Source: Companilactobacillus kimchii DSM 13961 = JCM 10707
GTDB lineage: Bacteria > Bacillota > Bacilli > Lactobacillales > Lactobacillaceae
Length of the DNA stretch: 64,000 nucleotides
Direction of reading: 5' to 3'
NCBI RefSeq assembly: GCF_001435445.1
Contig: NZ_AZDH01000006.1
Location: 1-64,000, forward strand
In this document: positions 16,832 to 27,595 of the stretch, piece after piece
Layout of the letters: each line of letters opens with the position of its first letter
Position numbering within the stretch: the first letter of the stretch is position 1
Translations under genes and position numbers: made by a program
The notes under the pieces: model-generated
Seen by the model: the letters and a program-made list of their open reading frames with translations, nothing else
What the model was told of the DNA's origin: nothing
Databases searched by the model: none

Positions 16832-17890
16832 TTAAAAGTTTAGTTTTGGAACATCATAAACTGATGGTGAAGGTTGATAGAAACCAGCTTCAAGCAACTC
16901 CATATCAGTCAAGATTTCTTCATCAGTTACCAATCTTGGTTTCTTATTAACTAATGTTTGATAAACAGAATCATAATACAAACCATAATCCCCTAATGGT
17001 GTCTTAATTTGTTTTTCAATCCAATCTCCATTAGCATTTCGATACTTGGCCAAACCATAATACATTGGACTATCTTCTCCAAATCCAGATGTTCCTGGCA
17101 TAATACCAGCCTTAAGATCATTTTCTTGTTGATCAGCACCGTATTTAATAAACGAGCCATTCATGCCATGAACTATGAAACGAGGATACTCTTTGGCAAC
17201 ATCAGTACTTACTTTAACCTTAACCTTCATCTTTGTGCCATAATGCAAATCAACATCGAAATAATTATCCACAGCATCACTAACTTCGGTATTACGGATA
17301 TCGTAAACAACCTTATCAGGACGACCAAAGATAGCAACCATACGATCCATCAAATGAATTCCTAAACCATAGAATTCACCTTGTTCTTTTGTTCCTTTAC
17401 CATTAACTGTATTAGGACGGTAATAATCAATATGTGATTCAACTTCGACAATATCGCCCAAGAATCCTTGATCGATAACCTGTTTAGCGGCCAAATAGTC
17501 ACCATCAAAACGACGATTTTGATATGGCATAACTAAAACATTATTATCTTTACCTAATTGAATCAATTCACGTGCATGATCCAAAGTATCAACGAATGGT
17601 TTTTCAACGATAACTGATTTCTTGGCTTCAATTACACTCTTAGCTAATTGATAATGTGTTTGAGCTGGAGTACAAATTGTTACTAAATCAATTTCGGGAT
17701 CATTTAAAATATCATTTAAATCATTAGTGAAATTAACCCCTTTATCACGATAAGGTTTAGCCAAAGTCTCATTAACTGCCTTACGTGTATAAACTGTCTT
17801 TACTTGAAAATCTTTTCGAATATTCAAATATGGCAAATGATAGCGATTGGCCGATTTACCAAATCCAATAAATGCAATTTTTAATGTCAT
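16832..17890 (-). CDS. Gfo/Idh/MocA-family oxidoreductase
   Basis: A 352-residue NAD(P)-dependent dehydrogenase of the Gfo/Idh/MocA superfamily. An N-terminal Rossmann fold begins IAFIGFGKSANRYHLPY, the EKPF motif near 97 supplies the conserved catalytic lysine, and the C-terminal alpha/beta domain (about 130-350) contains the GLGIHLMD substrate-side histidine. It resembles the YvaA/YdgJ-type inositol or sugar dehydrogenases, but the substrate cannot be told from sequence. A strong GGAGGAG site precedes the ATG. The 480-bp stretch upstream has a large fold-back element and probably its promoter. Confidence 0.87.
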   Translation of the reverse strand: MTLKIAFIGFGKSANRYHLPYLNIRKDFQVKTVYTRKAVNETLAKPYRDKGVNFTNDLNDILNDPEIDLVTICTPAQTHYQLAKSVIEAKKSVIVEKPFVDTLDHARELIQLGKDNNVLVMPYQNRRFDGDYLAAKQVIDQGFLGDIVEVESHIDYYRPNTVNGKGTKEQGEFYGLGIHLMDRMVAIFGRPDKVVYDIRNTEVSDAVDNYFDVDLHYGTKMKVKVKVSTDVAKEYPRFIVHGMNGSFIKYGADQQENDLKAGIMPGTSGFGEDSPMYYGLAKYRNANGDWIEKQIKTPLGDYGLYYDSVYQTLVNKKPRLVTDEEILTDMELLEAGFYQPSPSVYDVPKLNF

Positions 17891-17946
17891 TTAATTCTCC
17901 TCCAACTATTTCTACTTATGATTTTTACTTAAATTTGATTTTAGTA

Positions 17947-18130
17947 ATGCTTAGCTTCCCGTCCTCCGCAACAAGAAAATCTGGCTGAAACGCCATAGGC
18001 CGACTGGAAGCTAATGAATTTGCATTTCGTACAAATCCATGGATCTTCAAGTTCGGCCTTTACCTAAGCAATAAATTGCTAAGGTAAATTTTATGGCTGA
18101 GCCAATTTTCTTGTTGCTCCGGACTAGCAT
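17947..18130. other. 184-bp fold-back element forming a three-way junction
   Basis: Outer arms pair: ATGCT (17947-17951) with AGCAT (18126-18130), GTCC with GGAC, a perfect 13-bp helix GCAACAAGAAAAT / ATTTTCTTGTTGC, TGGCT / AGCCA and CCATA / TATGG. Inside are two hairpins packed next to each other: 17998-18058 (GGCCGA..GAAG / CTTC..TCGGCC with an inner ATTTG/CAAAT stem) and 18059-18088 (TTTACCT..AGCAAT / ATTGCT..AGGTAAA). The junction has 0, 0 and 3 unpaired bases. There is no ORF inside and no clear target duplication. It may be a structured RNA or a small fold-back (MITE-like) element; the strand is not determined. Confidence 0.7.
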
Positions 18131-18326
18131 CCATTCTATTGTTTACAATCTTAAAATTTTAGCCAGTAAAAACAGCGTTTATTTAGATATTCAATACCCT
18201 AAATCACTTAAATCCTTTTCCACTTAAACTAAAGCTCACAATATTTATCCCACTACATAGGATTGATATCAATTTCCATCAAATATAAGTAAAAACTCCA
18301 CTTATACATTGTACAAAAAAATGACA

Positions 18327-18352
18327 CAAAAAAAACAGCCCTAAGGCTGTTT
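18327..18352 (-). terminator. Terminator of the glycolytic operon (after eno)
   Basis: Minus strand AACAGCC / GGCTGTT with a TTAG-type loop and a run of eight T. Confidence 0.92.
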
Positions 18353-18372
18353 TAATTAATTACTTAAAGTAA

Positions 18373-19677
<1,305 letters not shown>

Positions 19678-19758
19678 TTAAAAATCTCCTTTATGATTTT
19701 AATACAACACAATTTTAACCTTTTTGGCACTTAAAATAAATAACTTATATAAAACTAA

Positions 19759-20511
19759 TTATTTATTGAAGTTAGCCAAAGCAATATATGATTCTGGATC
19801 CATTGATGCACCACCAACAAGTCCACCATCAATATCTTCTTTAGCCATTAATTCTTTAACGTTAGCAGGTTTTACAGAACCACCGTAAAGGATACGTACT
19901 TTATCAGCAGTGTCAGCATCATACAAGCTAGCAATCTTTTCACGGATTACGTGAACCATTTCTTGTGCTTGATCAGCAGTAGCAGTCTTACCAGTACCGA
20001 TAGCCCAGATTGGTTCGTAAGCGATAACTGATTTAGCTAAGTCAGCAGCAGAAATGCCTTTAACAGCATTTTCGATTTGACCTGTTACCCAGTCTTCAGC
20101 TTTTCCAGCTTCACGTTGTTCTAGTGTTTCACCACAGCAAATGATAGGTAGCATGTTGTTCTTCAAGATAGCAAGGGCTTTCTTGTTGATGTCTTCATCA
20201 GTTTCGCCGAAGTATTGTCTTCTTTCTGAGTGACCAATGATTACATAGTCAATACCCATTTCGTCAAGTGCTTTAGGTGAAGTTTCACCAGTAAATGCAC
20301 CAGCATCTTCGAAGTATGAGTTTTCAGCAGCTGTCTTCAATGGTGTGCCTTCTGCACCTGCAACAAGTGTTGTAAGATCGATGGCTGGAGCACCAATGAT
20401 AGTTTCAACGCCAGATTCTGGCAACTTACCTTTGATACCGTCTAAAAATTCTTGAGTTTCTTTAGGATTCTTGTTCATCTTCCAGTTACCCGCAATAATA
20501 GGTGTACGCAT
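19759..20511 (-). CDS. tpiA: Triosephosphate isomerase
   Basis: Interconverts dihydroxyacetone phosphate and glyceraldehyde 3-phosphate. The 250-residue protein begins [14 protein letters not shown] (catalytic Lys in NWKMN), has the catalytic histidine in IIGHSERR near 95, the base in [11 protein letters not shown] near 168, and the phosphate loop GGSVKP near 212. All catalytic positions are intact. The gene lies 28 bp downstream of pgk and 84 bp upstream of eno. Confidence 0.98.
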   Translation of the reverse strand: MRTPIIAGNWKMNKNPKETQEFLDGIKGKLPESGVETIIGAPAIDLTTLVAGAEGTPLKTAAENSYFEDAGAFTGETSPKALDEMGIDYVIIGHSERRQYFGETDEDINKKALAILKNNMLPIICCGETLEQREAGKAEDWVTGQIENAVKGISAADLAKSVIAYEPIWAIGTGKTATADQAQEMVHVIREKIASLYDADTADKVRILYGGSVKPANVKELMAKEDIDGGLVGGASMDPESYIALANFNK

Positions 20512-20539
20512 AAATTAATTCTCCTCTGAAAAATAATAA

Positions 20540-21754
20540 TTATTTATCTGAAATTGAGTCGATACCAGGTAATACTTTACCTTCAAGGTATTCTAGTGAA
20601 GCACCACCACCAGTTGAGATGTGTGTTAGCTTATCAGCAATACCAAGACTCTTAGCAGCAGCAGTTGAGTCACCACCACCAACAATAGTAATAGCATCTG
20701 TTAGGCTACCCATAGCACGTCCAACTTCTAGTGTACCTTCAGCAAACTTGCTCATTTCGAATGCACCCATTGGTCCATTCCATACAACAGTCTTTGCACC
20801 CTTTAATTTGTCTTGGAACAATTTAACTGTCTTAGGTCCGATATCAAGAGCCATTTCATCATCAGGAATATCAACACCATCTGTTGTTGTAGCATCAGCG
20901 TCATTTGAGAATTCCTTAGCAACGATGTGGTCTACAGGAAGAACAATCTTGTCACCAGCTTTTTGAAGGAGGTCCTTAGCTAGTTCAACTTTATCTTCTT
21001 CGAATAGAGACTTACCAATCTTGTGGCCTTGAGCAGCTAAGAATGTATAAGCCATACCACCACCGATTAAGATGTGGTCTGATTTTGGAATTAAGTTTTC
21101 AATAACACCAATCTTATCTGAAACCTTTGCACCACCAAGGATTGTTACGAATGGGTGTACAGGATTGTCAACGGCGTTACCTAAGAACTTGATTTCCTTT
21201 TCCATTAAGAAACCAGCAGCAACTGGCTTACCAGCAGCCTTCATAGCTGTTGAAATACCAACGTTTGAAGCATGGCTTCTGTGGGCTGTACCGAAAGCAT
21301 CGTTGATAAATACGTCACCAAGTGATGCCCAGTATTCGCCAAGTTTAGGATCGTTCTTGCTTTCACGTTTGCCGAAGTCGTTATCGATATCTTGGAAACG
21401 AGTGTTTTCCATCAATAGGATTTGACCGTCTTTAAGATCGTTGATAGCATCTTCAAGTTCTTTACCTTCGTTAGTTGGTACGAACTCTACAGGCATACCG
21501 CTTAATTCTTGAAGTTTAGCAGCAACTGGCTTCAATGATAAAGCTTTCTTGTCTTCATCACTCTTAATACGACCCAAGTGAGATAGCAAGATAACCTTTC
21601 CACCATGTTCTGAAACATATTTGATTGTTGGGATAGCACCAACGATACGGTTTGTATCGCCGACAACACCATCTTTAATAGGAACGTTGAAATCAACACG
21701 CATTAAGACTTTTTTGCCTTTTACGTCAACGTCAGAAACAATAAGTTTAGCCAT
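20540..21754 (-). CDS. pgk: Phosphoglycerate kinase
   Basis: Makes ATP from 1,3-bisphosphoglycerate. I place the start at the ATG at 21754 (MAKLIVSDV), since a longer reading begins at a TTG that is part of the GGAGG ribosome site. That gives 404 residues. The signature [11 protein letters not shown] is at the N-terminus, the substrate-binding HLGR is near 65, and the nucleotide-binding [11 protein letters not shown] is near 370. A hairpin with a T-run separates it from gap, so its mRNA level may differ from that of gap. Confidence 0.97.
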   Translation of the reverse strand: MAKLIVSDVDVKGKKVLMRVDFNVPIKDGVVGDTNRIVGAIPTIKYVSEHGGKVILLSHLGRIKSDEDKKALSLKPVAAKLQELSGMPVEFVPTNEGKELEDAINDLKDGQILLMENTRFQDIDNDFGKRESKNDPKLGEYWASLGDVFINDAFGTAHRSHASNVGISTAMKAAGKPVAAGFLMEKEIKFLGNAVDNPVHPFVTILGGAKVSDKIGVIENLIPKSDHILIGGGMAYTFLAAQGHKIGKSLFEEDKVELAKDLLQKAGDKIVLPVDHIVAKEFSNDADATTTDGVDIPDDEMALDIGPKTVKLFQDKLKGAKTVVWNGPMGAFEMSKFAEGTLEVGRAMGSLTDAITIVGGGDSTAAAKSLGIADKLTHISTGGGASLEYLEGKVLPGIDSISDK

Positions 21755-21782
21755 TGTAAATAAATCCTCCAATATTTTCCTT

Positions 21783-21817
21783 AAAAAAAAGCGGAAGGAG
21801 TTTTCCTCCCTCCGCCA
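21783..21817 (-). terminator. Intra-operon terminator-like hairpin between gap and pgk
   Basis: Minus strand GCGGAGGGAG / CTCCTTCCGC (one mismatch or wobble), a short A-rich loop and eight T. It lies about 55 bases beyond the gap stop. It may attenuate pgk-tpiA-eno relative to cggR-gap, or a pgk promoter may follow. Confidence 0.75.
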
Positions 21818-21869
21818 ATTTAAATCACACTAAATTAGGTTTTCGTGATTACTAGTTTAGATTAATGAA

Positions 21870-22898
21870 TTAGTCTAATGTAGCAAACTTTTCAAGTGTA
21901 CGAACCATTTGTGCTGTAAATCCTGATTCATTGTCATACCAAGCAACAGTCTTTACAACTTGTGAGTCGCCCTTACCAACAATTTGTGTTTGTGTTGGGT
22001 CAAAGATTGAACCGAATGATGTACCGATAACGTCTGAAGATACGATTTCATCATCGTTGTAACCGAATGAAGGGTTGTTTTCTGTATACTTCTTGATTGC
22101 AGCATTAACTTCGTCAACTGTAACTTCTTTACCAAGAGTTGCAACTAATTCTGTAACTGAACCTGTGATAACTGGAACACGTTGTGCATGTCCATCAAGC
22201 TTACCCTTCAATGCAGGAACAACAAGACCTAAGGCCTTAGCAGCACCAGTTGAATGAGGGATGATGTTAGCAGCAGCAGCACGTGCAGCACGAACATTAC
22301 CTTTACGTTCTGGACCATCTTGAAGTTTTTGTGTAGCTGTGTAAGCATGGATTGTTGTCATTGTACCAGCTTTAATACCGAATTCTTCGTTTACGGCATT
22401 TGCTAGAGGTGCAAGACAGTTTGTTGTACATGAACCAGCTGAAGCGATCTTAACGTCGTTTGTTAGGATGTCATCATTAACACCGTAAACAACTGTAGGC
22501 ATAGCACCTGATGGAGCTGAGATCAATACACGTTTTGCACCAGCATCCAAGTGAGCTTGTGCTTTTTCTTCTGATGTGTAGAAACCAGTACATTCAAGAA
22601 CGATATCAACACCGTCGTTAGCAACCCATTTAAGGTCTGCAGCGTTCATTTCAGCATATACAGGGATCTTCTTACCGTCAACAACGATAGCGTTGTCAGC
22701 AGCTTCAATCTTATCGATTTCGAAGTTACCATGAGCTGTATCATACTTCAATAGGTGAGCAAGCATAGCAGGTGAAGTTAAATCGTTAATTGCAACAACT
22801 TCCAAATCTGTCTTGCCAGCTGCTTGAAGTGCAGCAATACGGCGGAATGCCAAACGACCGATACGGCCAAATCCATTAATACCAACTTTTGTAGTCAT
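21870..22898 (-). CDS. gap: Glyceraldehyde-3-phosphate dehydrogenase, type I
   Basis: NAD-dependent glycolytic enzyme. The 342-residue protein has an N-terminal Rossmann fold ([16 protein letters not shown]), the catalytic cysteine in [12 protein letters not shown] near residue 155, the paired histidine in [10 protein letters not shown] and the C-terminal signature WYDNESGF. A catabolic rather than gluconeogenic isoform is expected, since it follows cggR and leads pgk-tpiA-eno. The AGGAGGA site is strong and codon use is highly biased. Confidence 0.98.
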   Translation of the reverse strand: MTTKVGINGFGRIGRLAFRRIAALQAAGKTDLEVVAINDLTSPAMLAHLLKYDTAHGNFEIDKIEAADNAIVVDGKKIPVYAEMNAADLKWVANDGVDIVLECTGFYTSEEKAQAHLDAGAKRVLISAPSGAMPTVVYGVNDDILTNDVKIASAGSCTTNCLAPLANAVNEEFGIKAGTMTTIHAYTATQKLQDGPERKGNVRAARAAAANIIPHSTGAAKALGLVVPALKGKLDGHAQRVPVITGSVTELVATLGKEVTVDEVNAAIKKYTENNPSFGYNDDEIVSSDVIGTSFGSIFDPTQTQIVGKGDSQVVKTVAWYDNESGFTAQMVRTLEKFATLD

Positions 22899-22932
22899 AC
22901 AAAAATTCCTCCTTCAGGAAATAAAAAAAATA

Positions 22933-23979
22933 TTATTTTAAAGGGTTATCCCTTAAAATCAGTTTTGAGGCACCTTCATCAGTAATTAAGATTGTATGAT
23001 GAGGTGCGTTTTTCATATATGATTGAATTGTGTTAGCTTTACTTTCGCCACCAGCAATCGCAATCACATATTCTATTCTATCAAGGTCCCGGACATGAAG
23101 TCCAATCCTAGGTACCTTATAAACAAGTTTGCCATTTTGATCGAAGAAATCACCAAATGCTTCTGAAACAGCTCTTCCGCTGTCAACCACACTCTGTTCT
23201 TTAGAAGAAAGATTTCTTCTCTCAGCCATAACACTTGCAGTGCCAATGCTGTGAATAACAACATTACTTCTATATATTAAATCAAGAACCGACTTAATTG
23301 AAGTCTCTTTTTGCAAAGATTCGAAACTTTTTTCAGAAATATCTTCTGGAAGATACAATGCTCGGTACTGACCCTGTGTTCTAGAAGCCATTTCCGCACA
23401 AACACTGTTAGCTTGAATTGCAACTGATTCACCAACACCACCACGAGCTGGTAAAAATACCAGTTGACGGTTCTTAGACAAATCAGATGAAAGATTTCTT
23501 GCAACCTGAGCTAAGGTGCTACCACCTGTGACAGAAATCATTGACTGTCCTGTCGGTAACAGTGTTCCTAAAAGTTGATTAAGTCTTCTACCAAATGAAT
23601 CAACCACACGATGCTGCTTATCAGCATTACCTGGTAAAACAATACATCTACTAATTCCAAGTTTACTGCTTAATTGTTTTTCCAATAAAGCAGTTCCTTG
23701 ATAGTCGGCTAACACATCTGTCAATCTGATTACAACGTCGCTACCTGTCTTTGTCAAAGACATCCCAGATTTCGAAGAAATAATCAAGCCTTGCTTTCTC
23801 AACAAGTCAGTTTCTGTTCTTAACCCACGTTCAGTAATGTTAAGATCATCAGCTAACACTCTGCGCCCGATAGGCTCCATTAATGAGATACTCTGAAGTA
23901 TTTTAAATCGCTTTTCCAGAGTCTTAATGAAGTCTGGGGCAACTAAATCCAGCAATTCTAAATCTTCATTATTAGTCAT
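22933..23979 (-). CDS. cggR: Central glycolytic genes regulator CggR (SorC family)
   Basis: Represses the glycolytic operon until fructose 1,6-bisphosphate accumulates. The protein has a winged-helix N-terminus (about 20-85; EPIGRRVLADDLNITERGLR is the recognition region) and a SorC/DeoR-type sugar-phosphate-binding domain (about 90-345; TGGSTLAQVA and PARGGVGE loops). I choose the ATG at 23979 because GGAG is 8 nt upstream; a TTG 21 nt further upstream lies within the operator. That gives 348 residues. It is the first gene of the operon it controls, with a CggR-type operator directly in front. Confidence 0.95.
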   Translation of the reverse strand: MTNNEDLELLDLVAPDFIKTLEKRFKILQSISLMEPIGRRVLADDLNITERGLRTETDLLRKQGLIISSKSGMSLTKTGSDVVIRLTDVLADYQGTALLEKQLSSKLGISRCIVLPGNADKQHRVVDSFGRRLNQLLGTLLPTGQSMISVTGGSTLAQVARNLSSDLSKNRQLVFLPARGGVGESVAIQANSVCAEMASRTQGQYRALYLPEDISEKSFESLQKETSIKSVLDLIYRSNVVIHSIGTASVMAERRNLSSKEQSVVDSGRAVSEAFGDFFDQNGKLVYKVPRIGLHVRDLDRIEYVIAIAGGESKANTIQSYMKNAPHHTILITDEGASKLILRDNPLK

Positions 23980-23995
23980 TTGATATACTCCATGG

Positions 23996-24031
23996 GGCAA
24001 GTACTGTCCCTGTATGTCTGTTTACGACCCA
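23996..24031 (-). promoter_or_regulatory. CggR operator
   Basis: The minus strand reads GGGTC-N6-AGAC-N4-AGGGAC-N6-TGCC. Spacing is identical to the Bacillus subtilis CggR operator (GGGAC-N6-TGTC-N4-GGGAC-N6-TGTC), and the half-sites differ by a few bases. It lies downstream of the promoter and ends 16 bases before the cggR ATG, so bound repressor would block transcription. Confidence 0.75.
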
Positions 24032-24088
24032 TGTACTCAAAAAATAAAAGCCCAGATGATTAAATCTCATCTCCTAAGCACAACTAAT

Positions 24089-24116
24089 AGTATAAACTCT
24101 CTTGTGAATATTTCAA
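24089..24116 (-). promoter_or_regulatory. Promoter of the cggR-gap-pgk-tpiA-eno operon
   Basis: Minus strand TTGAAA (24116-24111), 16-bp spacer, TATACT (24094-24089). The leader of about 100 nt has an AGATGA/TCATCT hairpin and then the CggR operator. Confidence 0.75.
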
Positions 24117-24203
24117 GTGATATGCGATAAAAAGTGAAAGTTATATTAATTTTTTTAGAGATTTACTTTTTACCCTATGATGAGCTAGAATTATATTATA
24201 CTT

Positions 24204-24275
24204 GCGCTGCTAGTGTAATGGATAGCACACAGGATTCCGGTTCCTGGGATGTGGGTTCGACTCCCACGTGGCGCA
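24204..24275 (+). tRNA. tRNA-Arg (anticodon CCG)
   Basis: A 72-base cloverleaf: acceptor GCGCTGC / GTGGCGC (with G-U pairs), D arm GTGT / GCAC, anticodon stem CAGGA / TCCTG around the loop TTCCGGT (anticodon CCG), T arm GTGGG-TTCGACT-CCCAC, discriminator A. The CCA end is not encoded. It decodes the rare codon CGG. A/T-rich sequence with TATATTATA just upstream may hold the promoter. Confidence 0.95.
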
Positions 24276-24360
24276 TAATTGTTTCACAAAGTCTTAACTA
24301 TAAGTGTTGATAATTCAACATTTAAATTGTTTTGTGCCTATAACAAGAATTATTCTATAC

Positions 24361-24410
24361 AAAAACAAGATAATCTTTCGGGTTTTACTCCTAAGATTAT
24401 CTTGTTTTTA
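24361..24410. terminator. Bidirectional terminator between tRNA-Arg and the hydrolase gene
   Basis: AAAAACAAGATAATCTT and AAGATTATCTTGTTTTT form a 17-bp perfect stem. The minus-strand stop codon of the hydrolase lies in the T-run. Confidence 0.93.
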
Positions 24411-25196
24411 CTTTCTACAACTGCTAAGAACAAAATGACGTAAAACTTGATTAAATTCGTCCGGAACTTCAGCCATAATATCGTGACCACTGTTATTCAT
24501 AGTAAACGTCTTAATTCTAGGATTGGTTTTTGCCATTACTTCTCCAAAACGGTAATCAAAATATGGACTCTGCTTAGCAACAATCAAAGTTACTGGCACC
24601 TGCGTATTAGTCAATGCACTTCGCCAATCCCTTTGCACGTGATCAAACAATAATGGCAGAGTTTGTTCCCGATCAAATGGATGCATGGCCTTTGCTTGAT
24701 TTAAATCCTCAAAAACTCGGTTATCCAATCCATGCAAAGTTTCATGAACATTATTTTTTTGAACCAATTTAGATTGAAAATTATCAGCTGTTATATCTTC
24801 AAAACCATATGCCCAATTTTTATCATTCAACATCTTGGGAGACTGATCAATGGCCATGACTGCTTTCACTTTATTATTTCTCTGTAAATAACTATAGCAG
24901 ACGCTGGCCCCCATTGAATGACCCACTAAAATTGGATCATCCAACTTCAAGTAATCAATTAAGGTTTCCAAATCATCTGTTAATTGTTTTAGTGTCAAAT
25001 CTTTATTAGTTCGTTCTGATTGCCCATGATTACGATGATCATATGTGATTATTTGATAACGCATCCCTAAAAAATATTCTACTTGTAAGTTCCAAATTTC
25101 TTGATAACCACCAAACCCTTCAACAAAGATAATCGGTTGTCCCTGCCCATGAATCTGATAATTAAGTCGTACTCCATCACTTGTAACTAGTTCCAT
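24408..25196 (-). CDS. Alpha/beta hydrolase of unknown substrate
   Basis: A 262-residue hydrolase-fold protein. The nucleophile serine lies in GHSMGAS near residue 95, the catalytic histidine in NSGHDIMAEVP near 243, and the oxyanion region in FVEGFGGYQEIW near 25, in place of the common HGxG. DHRNHGQS near 54 is typical of the haloperoxidase/MhpC-like group. It lies downstream of mdcG but is separated from it by a terminator, so it is probably a separate unit. Substrate unknown. Confidence 0.82.
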   Translation of the reverse strand: MELVTSDGVRLNYQIHGQGQPIIFVEGFGGYQEIWNLQVEYFLGMRYQIITYDHRNHGQSERTNKDLTLKQLTDDLETLIDYLKLDDPILVGHSMGASVCYSYLQRNNKVKAVMAIDQSPKMLNDKNWAYGFEDITADNFQSKLVQKNNVHETLHGLDNRVFEDLNQAKAMHPFDREQTLPLLFDHVQRDWRSALTNTQVPVTLIVAKQSPYFDYRFGEVMAKTNPRIKTFTMNNSGHDIMAEVPDEFNQVLRHFVLSSCRK

Positions 25197-25285
25197 GTAT
25201 CTCTCTCCTTAGCTTTCAATACTATCTCAGTCCAAAAATCATTCTTTATTCACTATATTGCACAAAAACACATTTATCCACCTGA

Positions 25286-25326
25286 AACAAAAATTCCACC
25301 AACCTATTTAGATTGATGGAATTTTT
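25286..25326 (-). terminator. Terminator of the malonate decarboxylase operon
   Basis: Minus strand AAATTCCA / TGGAATTT stem extended by ATCAA/TTGGT-type pairs, followed by five T, immediately after mdcG. Confidence 0.82.
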
Positions 25327-25943
25327 TATTTTAACCAGGGATCTTTTACTAAAATTGGATCTTCTAAAGTTTTCATCATAATGGTTGAAGTACTATTTGC
25401 GTACTCTTCCAAAGAAAACCCATTATTTGCCTGGATAACTTGTAAGTCAGCATGAACTCCGAATTGATTTAATTCTTTCAACAATTCGCCAGCTGCACAT
25501 TTGCTAATTTCTTGTTCTGGTAACCAAACTAAATCCAAATCACTTGTCATTTTAGCTGCACGCGTGCCAGTTGCCAATTCAAACCCAACACTGCCACTAA
25601 TCCCCCAGTGATAATCATGTAAAACTTTATCAACTTTTGGTAATGCTTTAATAGCTGGCAATATTTGGCGCTCTGGAATAATTCTTTCCCAAACCTTCTT
25701 TTCAACCAACTCATAAGGTGTCGTAACTTCAAGCACATCTTTAAGGTCAACATACGTTGCAAAACGATGTTCCCGCTTGATCCCTCTAACACCAACAGGA
25801 ATTAGTCCCGCTTTCAAAGGACTACGTCTCACAACAACAGTTAAGGAATTTGGAAAAATGGAGTCAGCCCAGCTTGGCAATTCATCTGACAAGGCCGAAA
25901 TAGAGTCGATTTTCAACAAGTCATGCGGATTAATTTCTACCAT
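25326..25943 (-). CDS. mdcG: Malonate decarboxylase holo-ACP synthase MdcG (phosphoribosyl-dephospho-CoA transferase)
   Basis: Transfers the 2'-(5''-phosphoribosyl)-3'-dephospho-CoA prosthetic group onto the carrier protein MdcC. The 205-residue protein shows a nucleotidyltransferase-like DLDLVW pair of aspartates near 137, as in the MdcG/CitX-like enzymes, and GISGSVGFELATG just before it. Its start overlaps the end of the mdcD/E fusion by a few bases. It is the last gene of the mdc operon. Assignment rests on motif, length and context. Confidence 0.88.
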   Translation of the reverse strand: MVEINPHDLLKIDSISALSDELPSWADSIFPNSLTVVVRRSPLKAGLIPVGVRGIKREHRFATYVDLKDVLEVTTPYELVEKKVWERIIPERQILPAIKALPKVDKVLHDYHWGISGSVGFELATGTRAAKMTSDLDLVWLPEQEISKCAAGELLKELNQFGVHADLQVIQANNGFSLEEYANSTSTIMMKTLEDPILVKDPWLK

Positions 25944-27595
25944 TGTTCATCAACTAGTTTGCGAACCTTTAAGGTTGCCTTACGTCCACTTTCCTTGGCA
26001 ATTGGTGTTTCATAACGGAAATGCAATGTTCTATCGCCGTTTAAGCCATCAATAGCACCATCAATAATTTGATTGATCTTTGCAACATTTTCATCAGTTG
26101 CTTCCCATGAACCGATACCCTTAACTAGCTTGTACAAAGCACCAAGTTTCTCATAGTTATCAATATCATAAGCCATGGCTGGAACATGTTTTGTGGCTTC
26201 TTCTAGTTCAGCAATAGTTCTTTGGGTAATACGAGCGGCACTAGCTTTTGACATAGCTTGAATAGTAATAGAATCATCATCCAAAGCAATCATACGGTTA
26301 GATTGTAAACCGTGAGCTAAGAAACCACCGGATACAGCATCACCAGGAATAAAATCAATTACAGGATGACCTGCTTGTCTAGCTTTAGCATAAGCCGCTG
26401 CACTAGAACCTAAAGCAACGTGGATACCAATCAATTCTTCCTGATAGCCATAAGCTTGACTAGGTACATCAACAATCAAGATAATTGGACGTTTAACATC
26501 TTTATCCTTATCTTCGGCAACAACTTTGTTGATGACACTAGCAACTGCAAAGCCTTCTTGTAATCCAACTTCACCATTTCTAACACGTGGAAAGTCATTA
26601 TCAGCATCAGGCACGATAGCAACATATTCTTTACCATCTTTTTGAGCATGCAAAACAGTTGAAACAGGACTAGTTGCATTCTTGATGCCAGTCATCTTTT
26701 CAAACCAGGCACGACCGCGACTCTTAGTACCTTCCTTAGAGCCAGCTACAGCTTCTGGAATATCATGTTTTGTTACTTCAACGCTCTTATAGAGTTTATT
26801 GTATGTTTCAATATCTAATTTCTTACTTAAATCTAACTTATCTAACAAACTGAGATAGAAATCGACATTTTCAGTACGATGAGCATCTTTTTTAGTTTTA
26901 ATTTCATTAACAATTGAATTTTTAATATTATCAACTGTATCATCAACGACTTCATCAACTAAACCAGTTGCTAGTCTTTGCTTAGTACCTAAAGTATTCC
27001 AGATTAAATCTTTATCACTAGAGTCGAACTCACGAACGCCAGCTTCTTGTTCAATAACTTCAGGTCCATTTAAAGCAATTCTGGCCTTATTAGTAGCAAT
27101 CAAATATGACAAGATTGAAGCTGTGATTGACATACCACCGAAAGATCCAACACGTCCTGGTACTAAACCAATTACTGGAACATACTTCTTCAAAGCAATA
27201 ACGGCGTTTTGAATTTCTGAGATAGATAGCAAACCATAGTTAGCCTCTTGTAAGCGAACACCACCAGTATCTAAGATAATAATTGGGTAAATAGTCTTAC
27301 CGTTCTTATTGTCCTCTAAAGCTTTTTCCAAAGCTGCAACAATTTTGGCACCGCTGACTTCACCGATACCTCCACCTTGAAATTTACCTTCAATAGAAAC
27401 AACTAAAACGTTATTACCATCGATCTTACCTTTCATCAAAACAATTCCGTCGTCACTCTCAGGAACAATGTTTTGAGGCTCCAAATGTGGTGAGATCATA
27501 TCATCAAGAGGTCCAACCATTTCTTTGGAAGTACCCGCGTCTAATAATGAAAGTGCACGTTCACGTGCATGTAATTCAACAAAACTATTTTTCAT
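25937..27595 (-). CDS. mdcDE: Malonate decarboxylase beta-gamma fusion (MdcD-MdcE)
   Basis: Decarboxylates malonyl-S-ACP to acetyl-S-ACP. Two carboxyltransferase (crotonase-like) halves are joined in one 552-residue chain: the beta half (about 1-270; LDTGGVRLQEANYGL and GRVGSFGGMSITASI) and the gamma half (about 290-552; IILIVDVPSQAYG, PVIDFIPGDAVSGGFLAHGL). In Klebsiella and Pseudomonas these are separate subunits MdcD and MdcE; fused forms occur in some lineages. No biotin attachment site is present, so this is the soluble, biotin-independent type. It overlaps mdcC by 11 bp and mdcG by 7 bp. Confidence 0.9.
   Translation of the reverse strand: MKNSFVELHARERALSLLDAGTSKEMVGPLDDMISPHLEPQNIVPESDDGIVLMKGKIDGNNVLVVSIEGKFQGGGIGEVSGAKIVAALEKALEDNKNGKTIYPIIILDTGGVRLQEANYGLLSISEIQNAVIALKKYVPVIGLVPGRVGSFGGMSITASILSYLIATNKARIALNGPEVIEQEAGVREFDSSDKDLIWNTLGTKQRLATGLVDEVVDDTVDNIKNSIVNEIKTKKDAHRTENVDFYLSLLDKLDLSKKLDIETYNKLYKSVEVTKHDIPEAVAGSKEGTKSRGRAWFEKMTGIKNATSPVSTVLHAQKDGKEYVAIVPDADNDFPRVRNGEVGLQEGFAVASVINKVVAEDKDKDVKRPIILIVDVPSQAYGYQEELIGIHVALGSSAAAYAKARQAGHPVIDFIPGDAVSGGFLAHGLQSNRMIALDDDSITIQAMSKASAARITQRTIAELEEATKHVPAMAYDIDNYEKLGALYKLVKGIGSWEATDENVAKINQIIDGAIDGLNGDRTLHFRYETPIAKESGRKATLKVRKLVDEQW

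Larger units (their letters stand above)
17891..18372. other. Gene-free 480-bp region between the oxidoreductase and eno
   Basis: No ORF with a credible start is present. It holds the GGAGGAG site of the oxidoreductase, the fold-back element at 17947-18130, an A/T-rich segment (18131-18320) with no clear pattern, and the eno terminator. Confidence 0.8.

Noticed and set aside
17947-18130. Insertion sequence remnant with transposase
   Set aside because: There is no transposase-like reading frame in the element and no target duplication at its ends; it is reported only as a fold-back element.
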